Of a stretch of DNA of 64,000 nt, positions 19,089 through 28,293 are shown in pieces. Each line of letters begins with the position of its first letter. Within the stretch, counting starts at the first letter, position 1. A model generated the notes under the pieces. It searched no databases. It saw only the letters and a list, made by a program, of their open reading frames with translations, and was not told the origin of the DNA. Source of the DNA: Aliiruegeria sabulilitoris (GTDB lineage Bacteria > Pseudomonadota > Alphaproteobacteria > Rhodobacterales > Rhodobacteraceae); contig NZ_LOAS01000024.1 in NCBI RefSeq assembly GCF_001558155.1, positions 31,360 to 95,359 on the forward strand. Direction: 5' to 3'. Both the position numbers and the translations under genes were made by a program.

Positions 19089-20240
19089 ATGAGCGCCAGG
19101 ACCAAGTTGACAAGACTTGCCATGGCCGTTGCGGTGGCTTTCGCACCGGTATCCATCGCATGGGCCGAGCAAGCCGCGCCGACCGCAGAAGACAAGGCGG
19201 GCTGGTATCACGAGGAGCATGTGGTCGACTACGACTTCATCGCACCCTATGCCGTGCTGCCGCAGCGCGACGACGTGATGATCGTCGATTCCCGCCCCGA
19301 CCGCATGTTCGGCCCGGGCCACATCCCGACCTCGGTGCTGATCCCCGACAGCAAGTTCGCGGAAATGACCGACATGCTTCCCGAAGCCAAAGACCAGATG
19401 CTGATCTTCTATTGCGGCGGATATGCCTGCAAGCTCAGCCACAAGTCGGCCTTCAAGGCGGAGGAACTGGGTTATACCAACGTCAAGGTTTATGCGGCCG
19501 GTTTCCCGGACTGGAAGGAAAAGGGCGGCTCGGTCTCGATCAACACGGCTTACGTGCAGCAACTGATGGCCGGCGAAGAACCGGTGCTGATCGTCGACTC
19601 GCGCCCCAAGGGCAGCAAGTATGACAAGGGTTACATCCCCGGTGCGATTAGCCTTCCTGACAGCAAGTTCGACGCCATGTCTGGCCTGCTTCCGGCAAAC
19701 AAGGACACCGCGCTTGTGTTCTACTGCGGCGGATACATCTGCAAACTGTCGGACAACTCCGCTCAGGCGGCAATGAAAATGGGCTACACCAAGGTCTTCA
19801 CCTATCCTGCCGGCTACCCCGAGTGGAAGAAGCTTGTCGGTGTGGTCGCCATGCTTGTTTCCCCCGACACCAACGCAGCGGCCTCCATGGCCACGCCAGA
19901 CATGCCCGCGCCGGGTGAAGGCGTGATGGGTATCGAGGAGTTCAACAAGATCGTTGCCGAACGTCCGGCCGATGTTCTGATCGTCGATGTGCGTGATGCC
20001 GACGAGTATGCTGCCGGTGCGCTTGCGGACACGATCAACATTCCGGTCGGTGAGTTGGAAGACAAGGTGTTCGACCTGCCCGACGACAAGCGGATCGTCT
20101 TCATCTGTACGTCCGGCGGGCGCAGCGGGGAATCCTACGACCTTGCCAAGCTGCTGAACCCGGGCCTGAACGTCGCGTTCCTCGACGCCGTGGTGAAGTA
20201 CAACAAGGACGGCACGATCGAAGTCACGCCCCATAGCTGA
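19089..20240 (+). CDS. Secreted protein with three rhodanese domains
   Basis: 383 residues with a signal peptide (to about residue 26, AWA-EQ) and three rhodanese-like domains. Active-site cysteines are C109 (CGGYACK), C213 (CGGYICK) and C340 (CTSGGRSG). The first two domains are close repeats (VDSRP...HIP / VDSRP...YIP). The third is a canonical single-domain type (VLIVDVRDADEY). It should carry persulfide sulfur in the periplasm. The gene follows the YeeE/YedE transporter and closes the operon before a terminator; AGGAGG lies before the ATG. Confidence 0.9.
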   Translation: MSARTKLTRLAMAVAVAFAPVSIAWAEQAAPTAEDKAGWYHEEHVVDYDFIAPYAVLPQRDDVMIVDSRPDRMFGPGHIPTSVLIPDSKFAEMTDMLPEAKDQMLIFYCGGYACKLSHKSAFKAEELGYTNVKVYAAGFPDWKEKGGSVSINTAYVQQLMAGEEPVLIVDSRPKGSKYDKGYIPGAISLPDSKFDAMSGLLPANKDTALVFYCGGYICKLSDNSAQAAMKMGYTKVFTYPAGYPEWKKLVGVVAMLVSPDTNAAASMATPDMPAPGEGVMGIEEFNKIVAERPADVLIVDVRDADEYAAGALADTINIPVGELEDKVFDLPDDKRIVFICTSGGRSGESYDLAKLLNPGLNVAFLDAVVKYNKDGTIEVTPHS

Positions 20241-20265
20241 CCGATTGCGTGCAAATGAACCTGAG

Positions 20266-20290
20266 CCGGCCCTCAAATGCGGGCCGGTTT
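20266..20290 (+). terminator. Rho-independent terminator candidate between converging genes
   Basis: CCGGCCC (20266-20272), an 8-base loop, GGGCCGG (20281-20287), then TTT. It lies between the 3' ends of the rhodanese gene and the minus-strand protease gene and may end transcription of the hydrogenase-sulfur operon. Confidence 0.65.
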
Positions 20291-20318
20291 CGCCCTTCGG
20301 CAAGGGTGTTCGAGCTTG

Positions 20319-20783
20319 CTAGGCCTTCCAGCCGTCCAGGGTTTCCTTCGCAAGCGCGACGGCTTGGGGAATGGCCGCTGCAACCTTGGGGCTCAACTCG
20401 AGCCCCCAGCCAAGCGTTTCGGGTTCGATCCCGACAAGAACACGACGCTCGGGAAGATCGCCGCTCAAACGGGACATGTCGAAGAGATCTGCCAGTCCGA
20501 CCTCGTGCACGCTGAGTTTTCCGGAACGGACGAAGGCGTCCATCTCCTCGCCCTCCAGACGCCGCACGGTGCCGGCGCCGGAATGGAACTGTGCTGCATC
20601 GAACACCACGAGTTGATCGCTGGCGCCAATTGGTTCGGCAAGGGTGAAGCTGAGCGTGCCGCCATCGATGCAGGTCACGTCGTCGTCCGATCCGTGCAGT
20701 TCTTCGAACAGTTCAACGGCCCGGATCCCGGCCGCCTCGTCGGACATGATCGAATTGCCGATCCCCAGAATGAGTATGCGCAT
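20319..20783 (-). CDS. Hydrogenase maturation endopeptidase (HupD/HynD-like)
   Basis: A 154-residue HyaD/HybD-family protease beginning MRILILGIGNSIMSDEAAGI, with the nickel-sensing acid E16, the acid in LVVFDAAQ and the histidine in VHEVGLADLF. It should cleave the 15-residue tail of HynL once the NiFe(CN)2CO site is assembled. The frame extends upstream, but the ATG at 20783 has a GGAG site and matches the family start. The gene is transcribed away from hypC, so a divergent control region lies between them. Confidence 0.88.
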   Translation of the reverse strand: MRILILGIGNSIMSDEAAGIRAVELFEELHGSDDDVTCIDGGTLSFTLAEPIGASDQLVVFDAAQFHSGAGTVRRLEGEEMDAFVRSGKLSVHEVGLADLFDMSRLSGDLPERRVLVGIEPETLGWGLELSPKVAAAIPQAVALAKETLDGWKA

Positions 20784-20920
20784 CGCCCGTTTCTCCGATC
20801 TTTTTCTTGGCTTCTCTGCCGTGTCTTTATGGTAGGTGCGAGACAAAACGCCAGCGTGAAGCCGGAATGAAAACGTATTAAACATCACGAATATAAGAGC
20901 AACAAAAAGGGATGCGACCC
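20784..20920. promoter_or_regulatory. Divergent control region between the protease gene and hypC
   Basis: 137 bases separate two divergent maturation genes, so two promoters should lie here. The hypC-proximal half is AT-rich (AAACGTATTAAACATCACG). No clear FNR-type TTGAT-N4-ATCAA box was found. Confidence 0.4.
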
Positions 20921-21148
20921 ATGTGCCTTGCAGTGCCGATGCGTATAAGTTCGATTGATGGATTTGTTGCAACCTGTGAGGCCAGCGGGATCGAGCGGGA
21001 CGTCAACCTGTTCATGATGCAGGGCGAGGACCTGGCCGTCGGGGATCACGTTCTGATCCACGTCGGGTATGCGATCAAGAAGGTGTCGGAAGAGGAAGCC
21101 CGGTTGAGCTGGGAAGCCTTCGACGAGATCCTTCAAGCAGATGCATGA
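20921..21148 (+). CDS. hypC: Hydrogenase maturation chaperone HypC
   Basis: A 75-residue HypC. The start giving MCLAVPM is required because Cys2 is the essential functional residue; an ATG three codons upstream is therefore rejected. HypC binds HypD while the Fe(CN)2CO unit is built and delivers it to the large subunit. It is the first gene of hypCABDFE and overlaps hypA by 8 bases. Confidence 0.93.
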   Translation: MCLAVPMRISSIDGFVATCEASGIERDVNLFMMQGEDLAVGDHVLIHVGYAIKKVSEEEARLSWEAFDEILQADA

Positions 21149-21533
21149 ACTCGCGATCTGCCAGGCCCTGATCGACCAGGTCACTACCGTCGCACGGGAC
21201 AACAACGCCTCGCGCGTGAGCGGCATCACCCTTGAGGTCGGCCCGTTATCCGGCGTCGTGCCGGACTTGCTGTCGAATGCCTTTTCCATTGCTGCGGCCG
21301 GTTCCGTGGCCGATGGCGCCAGCCTGACAATCGAGCTGTCGCCGGTGCGTGTCTGGTGCAAGGCCTGTCAGGCCGAGAGCGACGCGAAAATCAACCGCCT
21401 GGTCTGCGCCCAGTGCGGCGACTGGCGAACGGAGCTGCGCTCCGGAGATGAAATGCTGTTAAGGTCGGTGGTGCTGGAGGATGCTGAATCCGACCTGCCT
21501 GCGCGACAATCCGAGGAGGAAGGCAATGTGTGA
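21141..21533 (+). CDS. hypA: Hydrogenase nickel insertion protein HypA
   Basis: 130 residues starting MHELAICQAL, with the nickel-binding H2 and the zinc site C73/C76 (CKAC) and C89/C92 (CAQC). HypA delivers nickel with HypB. An acidic C-terminal tail (EDAESDLPARQSEEEGNV) extends past the usual end, and its gene overlaps hypB by 8 bases. Confidence 0.94.
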   Translation: MHELAICQALIDQVTTVARDNNASRVSGITLEVGPLSGVVPDLLSNAFSIAAAGSVADGASLTIELSPVRVWCKACQAESDAKINRLVCAQCGDWRTELRSGDEMLLRSVVLEDAESDLPARQSEEEGNV

Positions 21534-22278
21534 TACCTGTGGCTGCAACGTGACCCCCGGCAACCGGGACCTCGCCGAGGGCAGGCAAGCGACGCAGGTT
21601 CTCGGCAACCTGCTGCAGGTCAACGACTCTCAGGCCATGCACAACCGCACCCATTTCAACCAGCACGGGGTGTTTTCGGTCAATCTCATGTCCTCCCCCG
21701 GCGCCGGCAAGACAGCGCTTTTGGAAGCGACGGCGGAGCTTGTGAAGTCCGGCCTGCGGATCGGCGTGATCGAGGGCGACCTGGAGACCGAGAATGACGC
21801 CGACCGCATTCGCGCCTGTGGTGTTCCGGTCGTTCAGATTTGCACTGGCACGGCCTGTCATCTGGACGCGCATATGGTGCATGACGCGCTGCATGAACTG
21901 GAACTGGCCAAGCTGGACGTGCTCTTTGTCGAGAATGTCGGCAACCTTGTCTGCCCGGCCAGCTTCGATCTCGGCCAGCATCGGAACGTCGCGCTGCTGT
22001 CGACGCCGGAAGGGGACGACAAGCCCGCAAAATACCCGGTCATGTTCCGGTCGGCCGACATGGTGCTCCTGACCAAGCGGGACCTCGCTCCCTATATGCC
22101 GGAGTTCGACACGGCGCGGGCTGTGAACTTCGTCCGCCAGTTGGGCAATGCCGCGCCCATTCTCGAGGTCTCTGCCAAGTCCGGCGACGGGCTGGATGGC
22201 TGGGTCGACTGGTTGAAGCGCGGGGTGGCCGAGCTTCGCTCGAACCTCTCCTTTCCGACCACAGCGGCAGGAGGCTGA
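21526..22278 (+). CDS. hypB: Hydrogenase nickel incorporation GTPase HypB
   Basis: 250 residues beginning MCDTCGCNV, the CxxCGC high-affinity nickel site. The G domain has Walker A SSPGAGKT (about 56-63), GDLETENDADRI and TKRDL. The histidine-rich nickel-storage stretch seen in many rhizobial HypB proteins is missing, so this copy is the short, non-storing form. The frame opens further upstream, but the MCDTCGC start is the conserved one. Confidence 0.94.
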   Translation: MCDTCGCNVTPGNRDLAEGRQATQVLGNLLQVNDSQAMHNRTHFNQHGVFSVNLMSSPGAGKTALLEATAELVKSGLRIGVIEGDLETENDADRIRACGVPVVQICTGTACHLDAHMVHDALHELELAKLDVLFVENVGNLVCPASFDLGQHRNVALLSTPEGDDKPAKYPVMFRSADMVLLTKRDLAPYMPEFDTARAVNFVRQLGNAAPILEVSAKSGDGLDGWVDWLKRGVAELRSNLSFPTTAAGG

Positions 22279-22280
22279 CC

Positions 22281-23390
22281 ATGAGCCTCGGCGCCGCGGA
22301 GTTGCTGGAGCGGATCAGGGCATTGGACCTGCCGGAAAAAGTGCGGATCATGAACGTGTGTGGCGGGCATGAACGGTCCATCACCCAGGCCGGTCTGCGC
22401 AACGCCTTGCCGCCCGCTATCGAGTTGATCCCCGGGCCGGGCTGTCCCGTTTGCGTCTGCCCCGAGGAGGATGTCTACCAGGCAATCCAGCTGGCGATGA
22501 ACGAAGACCTGACGCTGGCCACCTTCGGGGACATGTTGCGGGTGCCGGTGAACGTCCGCAAGACCGAGGTCCGTTCCTTGGAGCAGGCCAAGGCTGCCGG
22601 TGCAGATGTCGTTCCCGTCGCCAGCCCGCAGGAGGTTGTCGCGTTGGCCCGCGCCAATCCGGATCGCCGGGTGGTGTTCTTTGCGGCAGGGTTCGAGACG
22701 ACAACCGCGCCGGTCGCTGCGATGATGGCGCAGGGCGTTCCCGACAACCTGCTCCTTTTGCTTTCCGGACGGCTCACCTGGCCCGCGGTCTCCATGCTGC
22801 TGAACTCCGGAGAGGTCGGGTTCGACGCGCTGATCGCGCCTGGGCATGTCGGCACAGTGATGGGGCCGGAGGAGTGGGAATTCGTGGTTGAAGAGCACAA
22901 TGTGCCGGCCGCAATCGCCGGTTTCGACAGCGACAGCCTGCTGGCCGCGATCTACTCCGTGCTGCGACAGCTTCAGTCGGGCAAACCCGCTCTCGACAAT
23001 TGTTATACCCGGGTTGTCCAACCGGGAGGCAACCCGACGGCGCGGCGATTCCTGTCGCAAGTCATGGAAGTGACCGATGCCACCTGGCGCGGGATCGGCA
23101 CGATCCCCGCATCCGGCTTTTCGCTGCGGGACGTGTACGCGGCCCATGACGCCCGAAAACTGCTCCCGGATTACGGCGACGCCGCCCGCCGACGTGTCGG
23201 GGAGATGCCGGCCGGTTGCGACTGCGCCCAGGTGGTGCTGGGTCGTATCTATCCCGACCAGTGCCGGATCTTTGGTGCGGCCTGCACCCCGCGCACGCCG
23301 GTTGGTCCCTGCATGGTCTCCGACGAGGGCGCCTGCCGGATCTGGTGGTCCAGTGGGAAACGCACGCGCGTGGAACAGGCCGCGGAGTGA
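22281..23390 (+). CDS. hypD: Hydrogenase maturation protein HypD
   Basis: A 369-residue iron-sulfur protein, the scaffold for building Fe(CN)2CO with HypC. Conserved segments are NVCGGHE near residue 31, PGPGCPVCVC, FAAGFETTTAP and ALIAPGHV, and a C-terminal cysteine set (GCDCAQV, DQCRIFGAAC, TPVGPCMVS). The gene starts two bases after the hypB stop with AGGAGG upstream. Confidence 0.95.
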   Translation: MSLGAAELLERIRALDLPEKVRIMNVCGGHERSITQAGLRNALPPAIELIPGPGCPVCVCPEEDVYQAIQLAMNEDLTLATFGDMLRVPVNVRKTEVRSLEQAKAAGADVVPVASPQEVVALARANPDRRVVFFAAGFETTTAPVAAMMAQGVPDNLLLLLSGRLTWPAVSMLLNSGEVGFDALIAPGHVGTVMGPEEWEFVVEEHNVPAAIAGFDSDSLLAAIYSVLRQLQSGKPALDNCYTRVVQPGGNPTARRFLSQVMEVTDATWRGIGTIPASGFSLRDVYAAHDARKLLPDYGDAARRRVGEMPAGCDCAQVVLGRIYPDQCRIFGAACTPRTPVGPCMVSDEGACRIWWSSGKRTRVEQAAE

Positions 23391-23392
23391 TC

Positions 23393-25702
23393 ATGGCGCC
23401 GGACGCTGAAAACGATCCTGCTTCCACTGACTCCACAATCGTCTCCCGACGGCTCGTGCTGACCGGTCACGTGCAGGGCGTCGGGTTTCGCCCGCACGTC
23501 TATCGCGTCGCGACAGGACTGGGTTTGAAAGGCTGGGTGCAGAACCGGATGGGCGAGGTCTACGCCCATGCGCAAGGGCCGGAAGTTGATGTACAGGCGT
23601 TCCTGCGCGAGGTGATCGAGACGGCGCCCCCCCTCTCTGCCCCCACTCTTCGAGATGTGACAGCGGTTGCTATCGAACCCTTCTTAGGGTTTGAGATCCT
23701 CGACAGCGAGAAGGGCACCGGAGCGTCGATTTTCGTGCCTGTCGACACCTGTGTCTGCGAGGCGTGCTTGCGGGAATTGCGTGACCCGGCAGATCGGCGC
23801 CATCGCTACCCGTTCATCAATTGCACCCAATGTGGACCTCGTTACACGCTGATCGAGGCGATGCCCTATGATCGGCCAAACACGACCATGGCAGGGTTTC
23901 CACTCTGCGAGGCGTGCCGCGCGGAGTACGAGGATCCGGCGAACCGTCGGTTCCACGCAGAGCCTGTCGCCTGCCCCAGATGCGGCCCGTCTCTCCGGTT
24001 CGTTCGCGAGGGTCACAGCGAGGTTGCCGATACCGAGGCCGCGCTGACCGAGGCTGTTCAGATCCTTGTCTCTGGCGGAATTCTCGCGATGCGTGGGATC
24101 GGTGGCTACCACCTTATGTGCGACGCCCGCAACGAGGCCGCAGTTTCGCAACTGCGGGCAAGGAAACGCCGTCCGGCCAAACCCTTCGCAATCATGGTTC
24201 CACAGGCAGGCGACGACGGGCTGGATGCTGTCCGCATCTTCGTCACGCTGTCCGATGTTGCCGGGAAGGAACTGGTCACGCCGCGCCGCCCGATCATCCT
24301 TCTGCCACGATTGCCCGAGGCTGACCTGGCACCGTCGGTTGCGCCGGGGTGCGGCGAGCTCGGCCTCTTTCTGCCCTACAGTCCATTGCACACGCTCCTG
24401 CTCGACGCTTTCGACGGTCCGCTCGTTGCGACTTCGGCGAATCTCAGTGGAGAGCCGGTGCTGACCAACCCCGATGAGATCGACACCCGGCTTGTCGGCG
24501 TTGCGGATGCGGCGCTGCATCACAACCGGCCGATTGCGCGCCCGGCGGACGATCCTGTCCTGCGCGAGATCGCCGGAGCGATCGTTCCTTTCCGCCTCGG
24601 GCGCGGCACGGCGCCGGTCGAGCTGTCGCTTCGTCGGCCAACCCCGAAGCCCGCGCTTGCGCTTGGCTCGCACATGAAGGCCACGGTCGCGCTGGCCTTC
24701 GAGAACCGGGCGGTTGTCTCCCCACATATCGGCGAGATGGATGCCCCGCGGAGCCTCGAGATATTGCAGCGTGTCTCGCAAAGCCTACAGGATCTCTACG
24801 ATCAGCGCGCAGAAGTTCTGCTTTGCGATGCCCATTCGGGCTACACGACTCATCGATGGGCCCGGACGCAGGAGCTGCCGATGGTGCCGATCCTGCATCA
24901 CCACGCCCATGCCTCTGCGCTGGCCGGTGAGTACCCTGAGGCGGAGGGGACGTGGTTGACCTTCACCTGGGATGGCGTCGGTTTGGGGCAGGACGGGACG
25001 CTCTGGGGCGGCGATGCCCTGCTGGGCCGCCCGGGCAACTGGCAGCGGGTCGCCCATTTCCGCAGCTTCCGGCTGACGGGCGGGGACCGCGCCGGGCGAG
25101 AGCCGTGGCGCAGCGCGGCAGCCCTTTGCTGGGACGCCGGGCGAGATGTGCCGGTCTTGCCCGATGGCGCGGAGATCGCCCGGCAGGCTTGGGAGAAAGG
25201 CATCAACACGCATGAGACCACTGCAGCGGGACGGCTGTTCGACGCGGCCGCCTGCCTTGTCAGCGGAATGACCCATGCGAGTTTCGAAGCTCAAGGGCCC
25301 ATGCAACTGGAAGCATGGGCAAAGGGAGAAACCGGGCATGCGACCCCTGTGCGGATCCATGAGACCGAGAGCGGGATGGCAATTGCCGACTGGGCTTCCC
25401 TGCTCGATACGTTGACGGACAGTGCCCGAAGCCAGGGGCAGCGCGCGGCGGATTTTCATGCAAGCATGGCGCAGGTCCTTGTGGATCTTTCGACCCGGCT
25501 TTCCGAGCGCCATGCCATCTCGAATATCGGCCTGACAGGAGGCGTCTTCCAGAATGCGCGCCTCGTCCACGAGATACAGCGACGGATGACGCACGCCCCG
25601 GATCTGCTGCGGCTGCATCGAAAAGTGCCCTGTAACGACGCCTCCATCTCCTTCGGGCAGGTGGTCGAATATGCCGCTTTGGCAGGAGGATCCCTCGAAT
25701 GA
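23393..25702 (+). CDS. hypF: Carbamoyltransferase HypF
   Basis: 770 residues. Domains in order: acylphosphatase-like (VQGVGFRPHVYR, about 25-110), a double zinc finger (CVCEACLREL, CTQCGPRY, CEACRAEY, CPRCGP, about 120-205), a YrdC-like domain, and a Kae1-like C-terminal domain (ending with GGVFQN). HypF makes thiocarboxamide on HypE from carbamoyl phosphate, the source of cyanide. The frame runs upstream inside hypD, but the ATG at 23393 follows the hypD stop directly. Its end overlaps hypE (ATGA). Confidence 0.95.
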   Translation: MAPDAENDPASTDSTIVSRRLVLTGHVQGVGFRPHVYRVATGLGLKGWVQNRMGEVYAHAQGPEVDVQAFLREVIETAPPLSAPTLRDVTAVAIEPFLGFEILDSEKGTGASIFVPVDTCVCEACLRELRDPADRRHRYPFINCTQCGPRYTLIEAMPYDRPNTTMAGFPLCEACRAEYEDPANRRFHAEPVACPRCGPSLRFVREGHSEVADTEAALTEAVQILVSGGILAMRGIGGYHLMCDARNEAAVSQLRARKRRPAKPFAIMVPQAGDDGLDAVRIFVTLSDVAGKELVTPRRPIILLPRLPEADLAPSVAPGCGELGLFLPYSPLHTLLLDAFDGPLVATSANLSGEPVLTNPDEIDTRLVGVADAALHHNRPIARPADDPVLREIAGAIVPFRLGRGTAPVELSLRRPTPKPALALGSHMKATVALAFENRAVVSPHIGEMDAPRSLEILQRVSQSLQDLYDQRAEVLLCDAHSGYTTHRWARTQELPMVPILHHHAHASALAGEYPEAEGTWLTFTWDGVGLGQDGTLWGGDALLGRPGNWQRVAHFRSFRLTGGDRAGREPWRSAAALCWDAGRDVPVLPDGAEIARQAWEKGINTHETTAAGRLFDAAACLVSGMTHASFEAQGPMQLEAWAKGETGHATPVRIHETESGMAIADWASLLDTLTDSARSQGQRAADFHASMAQVLVDLSTRLSERHAISNIGLTGGVFQNARLVHEIQRRMTHAPDLLRLHRKVPCNDASISFGQVVEYAALAGGSLE

Positions 25703-26715
25703 CGCTTCAGGACAGCCACATCTCGCTTGCCCACGGCAATGGCGGTCGATTCATGCGCGAGTTGATCGACGAAGTCTTCGCGCGTCATCTCGCAAGCGAC
25801 ACGCTGGACACCACGGCCGATGCCGTGCGGCTTTCGCTGCCCGGGGAAGAGATCCTGTTCACGACCGACGGCTTCACGGTTCAGCCGCTGGAATTCCCGG
25901 GTGGCTCCATCGGCTCTCTCGCCGTGCATGGCACGACCAACGACCTCGCTGTCGCCGGTGCAGACCCGCTCTACCTGAGCCTGAACGCCTTCATCGAAGA
26001 AGGGTTCGACGTGGCACAGCTCGAACGTATTGTTGCCGATCTCGGGCGTGCTGCATCCGAGATCGGCGTCTCGGTCGCGGCGGGCGACACCAAGGTTCTA
26101 CCGCGCGGCCAAGGCGGCGGGATCTACCTTGCGACGACCGGTATCGGTGTTTTACGGCATCCGACCCCGCTGGGGATGAAGCAGATCCGGGACGGCGATG
26201 CGATCCTCGTGAGCGGTCCGATCGGGGACCACGGAATCTCGGTCATGCTCGCACGAGAGCAGTTCGGGCTTCGCGGGGATATCATCTCCGACGCGGCAAG
26301 CGTTCTGGACATCACCCGCGCGATGCGCGAGGTTCCCGGCATCCGCTTCATGCGTGATCCGACCCGGGGCGGGCTTGTTTCTGTCGCCCATGAAATCGCC
26401 CGGGCCACGGGTCTCACCGTCGCCCTGGACGAGCCGACGATCCCGGTGAGGCCGGCGGTCCGCACCGTCTGCGATATGCTCGGCTACGATCCCTATTATC
26501 TCGCCTGCGAGGGTCGGGTCGTGGCCGTGGTCGACCCCGGTTCGGCACAGGATGCCCTCTCCGCCATGAGGCGTCAGTCGGGCGGCGAACTGGCCGAGGT
26601 GATCGGCTGCGTTCGTCAGCAATCCGGCGAAGCCTGCGTGTCCCTGAAAACGGAAGTCGGCGGGCTGCGCTTCCTGCAGGAACTGGAAGACGACCCCCTC
26701 CCAAGGATCTGTTGA
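25699..26715 (+). CDS. hypE: Hydrogenase maturation protein HypE
   Basis: 338 residues of the PurM/SelD-like ATPase family, opening ISLAHGNGGRFMRELIDEVF and ending with the conserved PRIC, where C338 carries the carbamoyl/cyanide group. It dehydrates the thiocarboxamide made by HypF. Last gene of hypCABDFE, with a 4-base overlap with hypF. Confidence 0.95.
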   Translation: MTLQDSHISLAHGNGGRFMRELIDEVFARHLASDTLDTTADAVRLSLPGEEILFTTDGFTVQPLEFPGGSIGSLAVHGTTNDLAVAGADPLYLSLNAFIEEGFDVAQLERIVADLGRAASEIGVSVAAGDTKVLPRGQGGGIYLATTGIGVLRHPTPLGMKQIRDGDAILVSGPIGDHGISVMLAREQFGLRGDIISDAASVLDITRAMREVPGIRFMRDPTRGGLVSVAHEIARATGLTVALDEPTIPVRPAVRTVCDMLGYDPYYLACEGRVVAVVDPGSAQDALSAMRRQSGGELAEVIGCVRQQSGEACVSLKTEVGGLRFLQELEDDPLPRIC

Positions 26716-26997
26716 TCGGGGTCTGGCTCGCGCGGGCAAGGGGGCTTCCTCACTTGTCAGCGCGGAGCGTTGCGCACTGGCCCGTGCCGCCGTTCGGATG
26801 GGCGCAGCCAGGCGCAGTGCCACCAGATACTGCCGGTCGTTAAAGCCCCGAATCCCCCTCCTGCCAGGCCGGGCGGCACTCGAGACACACATGTGCTGCC
26901 CATGCATCCGGACAGTTGAGAGACTTGGCCGCATTCTTTTTTCGGAATGTCTGAGGTACCGTGGGCACTGAACCGCTTCAGCTGTGGGGAAACACGC

Positions 26998-28293
26998 ATG
27001 GGCGCACATTCTCGCGAAAACACACTCGACTTCCTGCAAGTCGCCAAGGATCTGCTCCCGAGCGGCGCCAGCTATGACGCTTGCGTGGGCTGCGGCATTT
27101 GCGCCTCGGGCTGCCCGGCTTCCGGGCTCTTCGGGATGGATCCGCGCCGCTTCATCAACATGGCCATGCTGGGCATGAACGAGGAGCTCTCGACCACTCC
27201 ATGGGTCTGGGCCTGCACGCAGTGCAAACGCTGCGCCTATCTCTGCCCGATGGGGATCGACGTATCGCTGCTTGTCGGCGCTGCACGCGGCGCCTGGCCG
27301 ACCGAGGACAAGCCGAGCGGGATCGTGCGTTCCTGCGCAGCGCAACGGCTCGATGAGAGCACCAGCGCCATGGGGCTGATGTCGGAGGATTTCGTCGAGA
27401 TCGTCGAGGAGACGGTCGAGGAGTTGAAGGAGAACGACTCCCGCTTCGCGGACCTCAAGGTGCCGATCGACAAGAAGGGTGCGAAATTCGTCATCAATCA
27501 GAACTCCAGGGAACCCGCCACGGAGCCCGAGGAAATGGCGCCGCTCTGGAAGATCCTCGACTATGTCGGTGCAGACTGGACCTATGCCTCCAAGGGCTGG
27601 GCGGCCGAGAATTTCTGCATGTTCACCGGCGATCTCGATGCCTGGAAGGACATGGTCGAAACCCGCGTCAACGCCATCAACGCGCTCGAATGCGAAACCT
27701 GGATCAACACCGAGTGCGGGCACTCTTTCTTCACCCTCTGGGCGGGGATCGAGAAATTCGGGCTGGAGGCCAATTTCGAGGCGGAAAGCCTTGTCACCTA
27801 CTACGCCCAGTGGATCCGCGAAGGGAAGTTGCCGGTCAATTCGGACTGGAACAAGGGCAACCTCAAATTCACCGTGCAGGACCCTTGCCAACTGGTCCGC
27901 AAGTCCATCGGCGATCAGGCGGCGGACGACCTGCGCTTCGTGGTCAAGACGCTGGTGGGCGAAGAGAATTTCATCGATATGCAGCCCTGCCGAAGCGCGA
28001 ATTACTGCTGTGGCGGCGGTGGCGGCTTCCTGCAGGCGGGCATGTCCAAGGAACGCCGCGCCTATGGAAAACGCAAGTTCGACCAGATCATCGCCACCGA
28101 GGCGGACTATGTGCTGACCCCTTGCCACAACTGCCATTCTCAGATCGATGACGTGGGCGAGCACTTTGGCGGCGCCTATACGGTGACGCATCTGTGGACC
28201 CTGATCTGCCTGTCGCTCGGTATCCTCGGCCCGGATGAACGCAAGTATCTTGGCCCCGACCTGGCAGACATCAATCTTCCAGAAGGAACATGA
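26998..28293 (+). CDS. HdrD/GlpC-like iron-sulfur protein with CCG domain
   Basis: 431 residues from the chosen ATG. Two 4Fe-4S motifs (CVGCGICASGC, CTQCKRCAYLC) are followed by a degenerate CCG region (TECGHSFF) and a complete one (DPC, YCCGGGGG, CHNC). This is the same architecture as Isp2 of the hydrogenase and as GlpC, the subunit linking anaerobic glycerol-3-phosphate dehydrogenase to quinone. Its stop overlaps the glpA start (ATGA), so GlpC-like duty for GlpAB is most likely. The longer frame start at 26947 is less likely because GTGGGGA precedes 26998. The 282 bases upstream hold no gene. Confidence 0.82.
   Translation: MGAHSRENTLDFLQVAKDLLPSGASYDACVGCGICASGCPASGLFGMDPRRFINMAMLGMNEELSTTPWVWACTQCKRCAYLCPMGIDVSLLVGAARGAWPTEDKPSGIVRSCAAQRLDESTSAMGLMSEDFVEIVEETVEELKENDSRFADLKVPIDKKGAKFVINQNSREPATEPEEMAPLWKILDYVGADWTYASKGWAAENFCMFTGDLDAWKDMVETRVNAINALECETWINTECGHSFFTLWAGIEKFGLEANFEAESLVTYYAQWIREGKLPVNSDWNKGNLKFTVQDPCQLVRKSIGDQAADDLRFVVKTLVGEENFIDMQPCRSANYCCGGGGGFLQAGMSKERRAYGKRKFDQIIATEADYVLTPCHNCHSQIDDVGEHFGGAYTVTHLWTLICLSLGILGPDERKYLGPDLADINLPEGT

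Noticed and set aside
17538-20303. A 921-codon open frame on the minus strand
   Set aside because: It is antisense to the cytochrome, YeeE and rhodanese genes, which have clear family motifs; its product is a low-complexity His/Asp/Arg-rich shadow.
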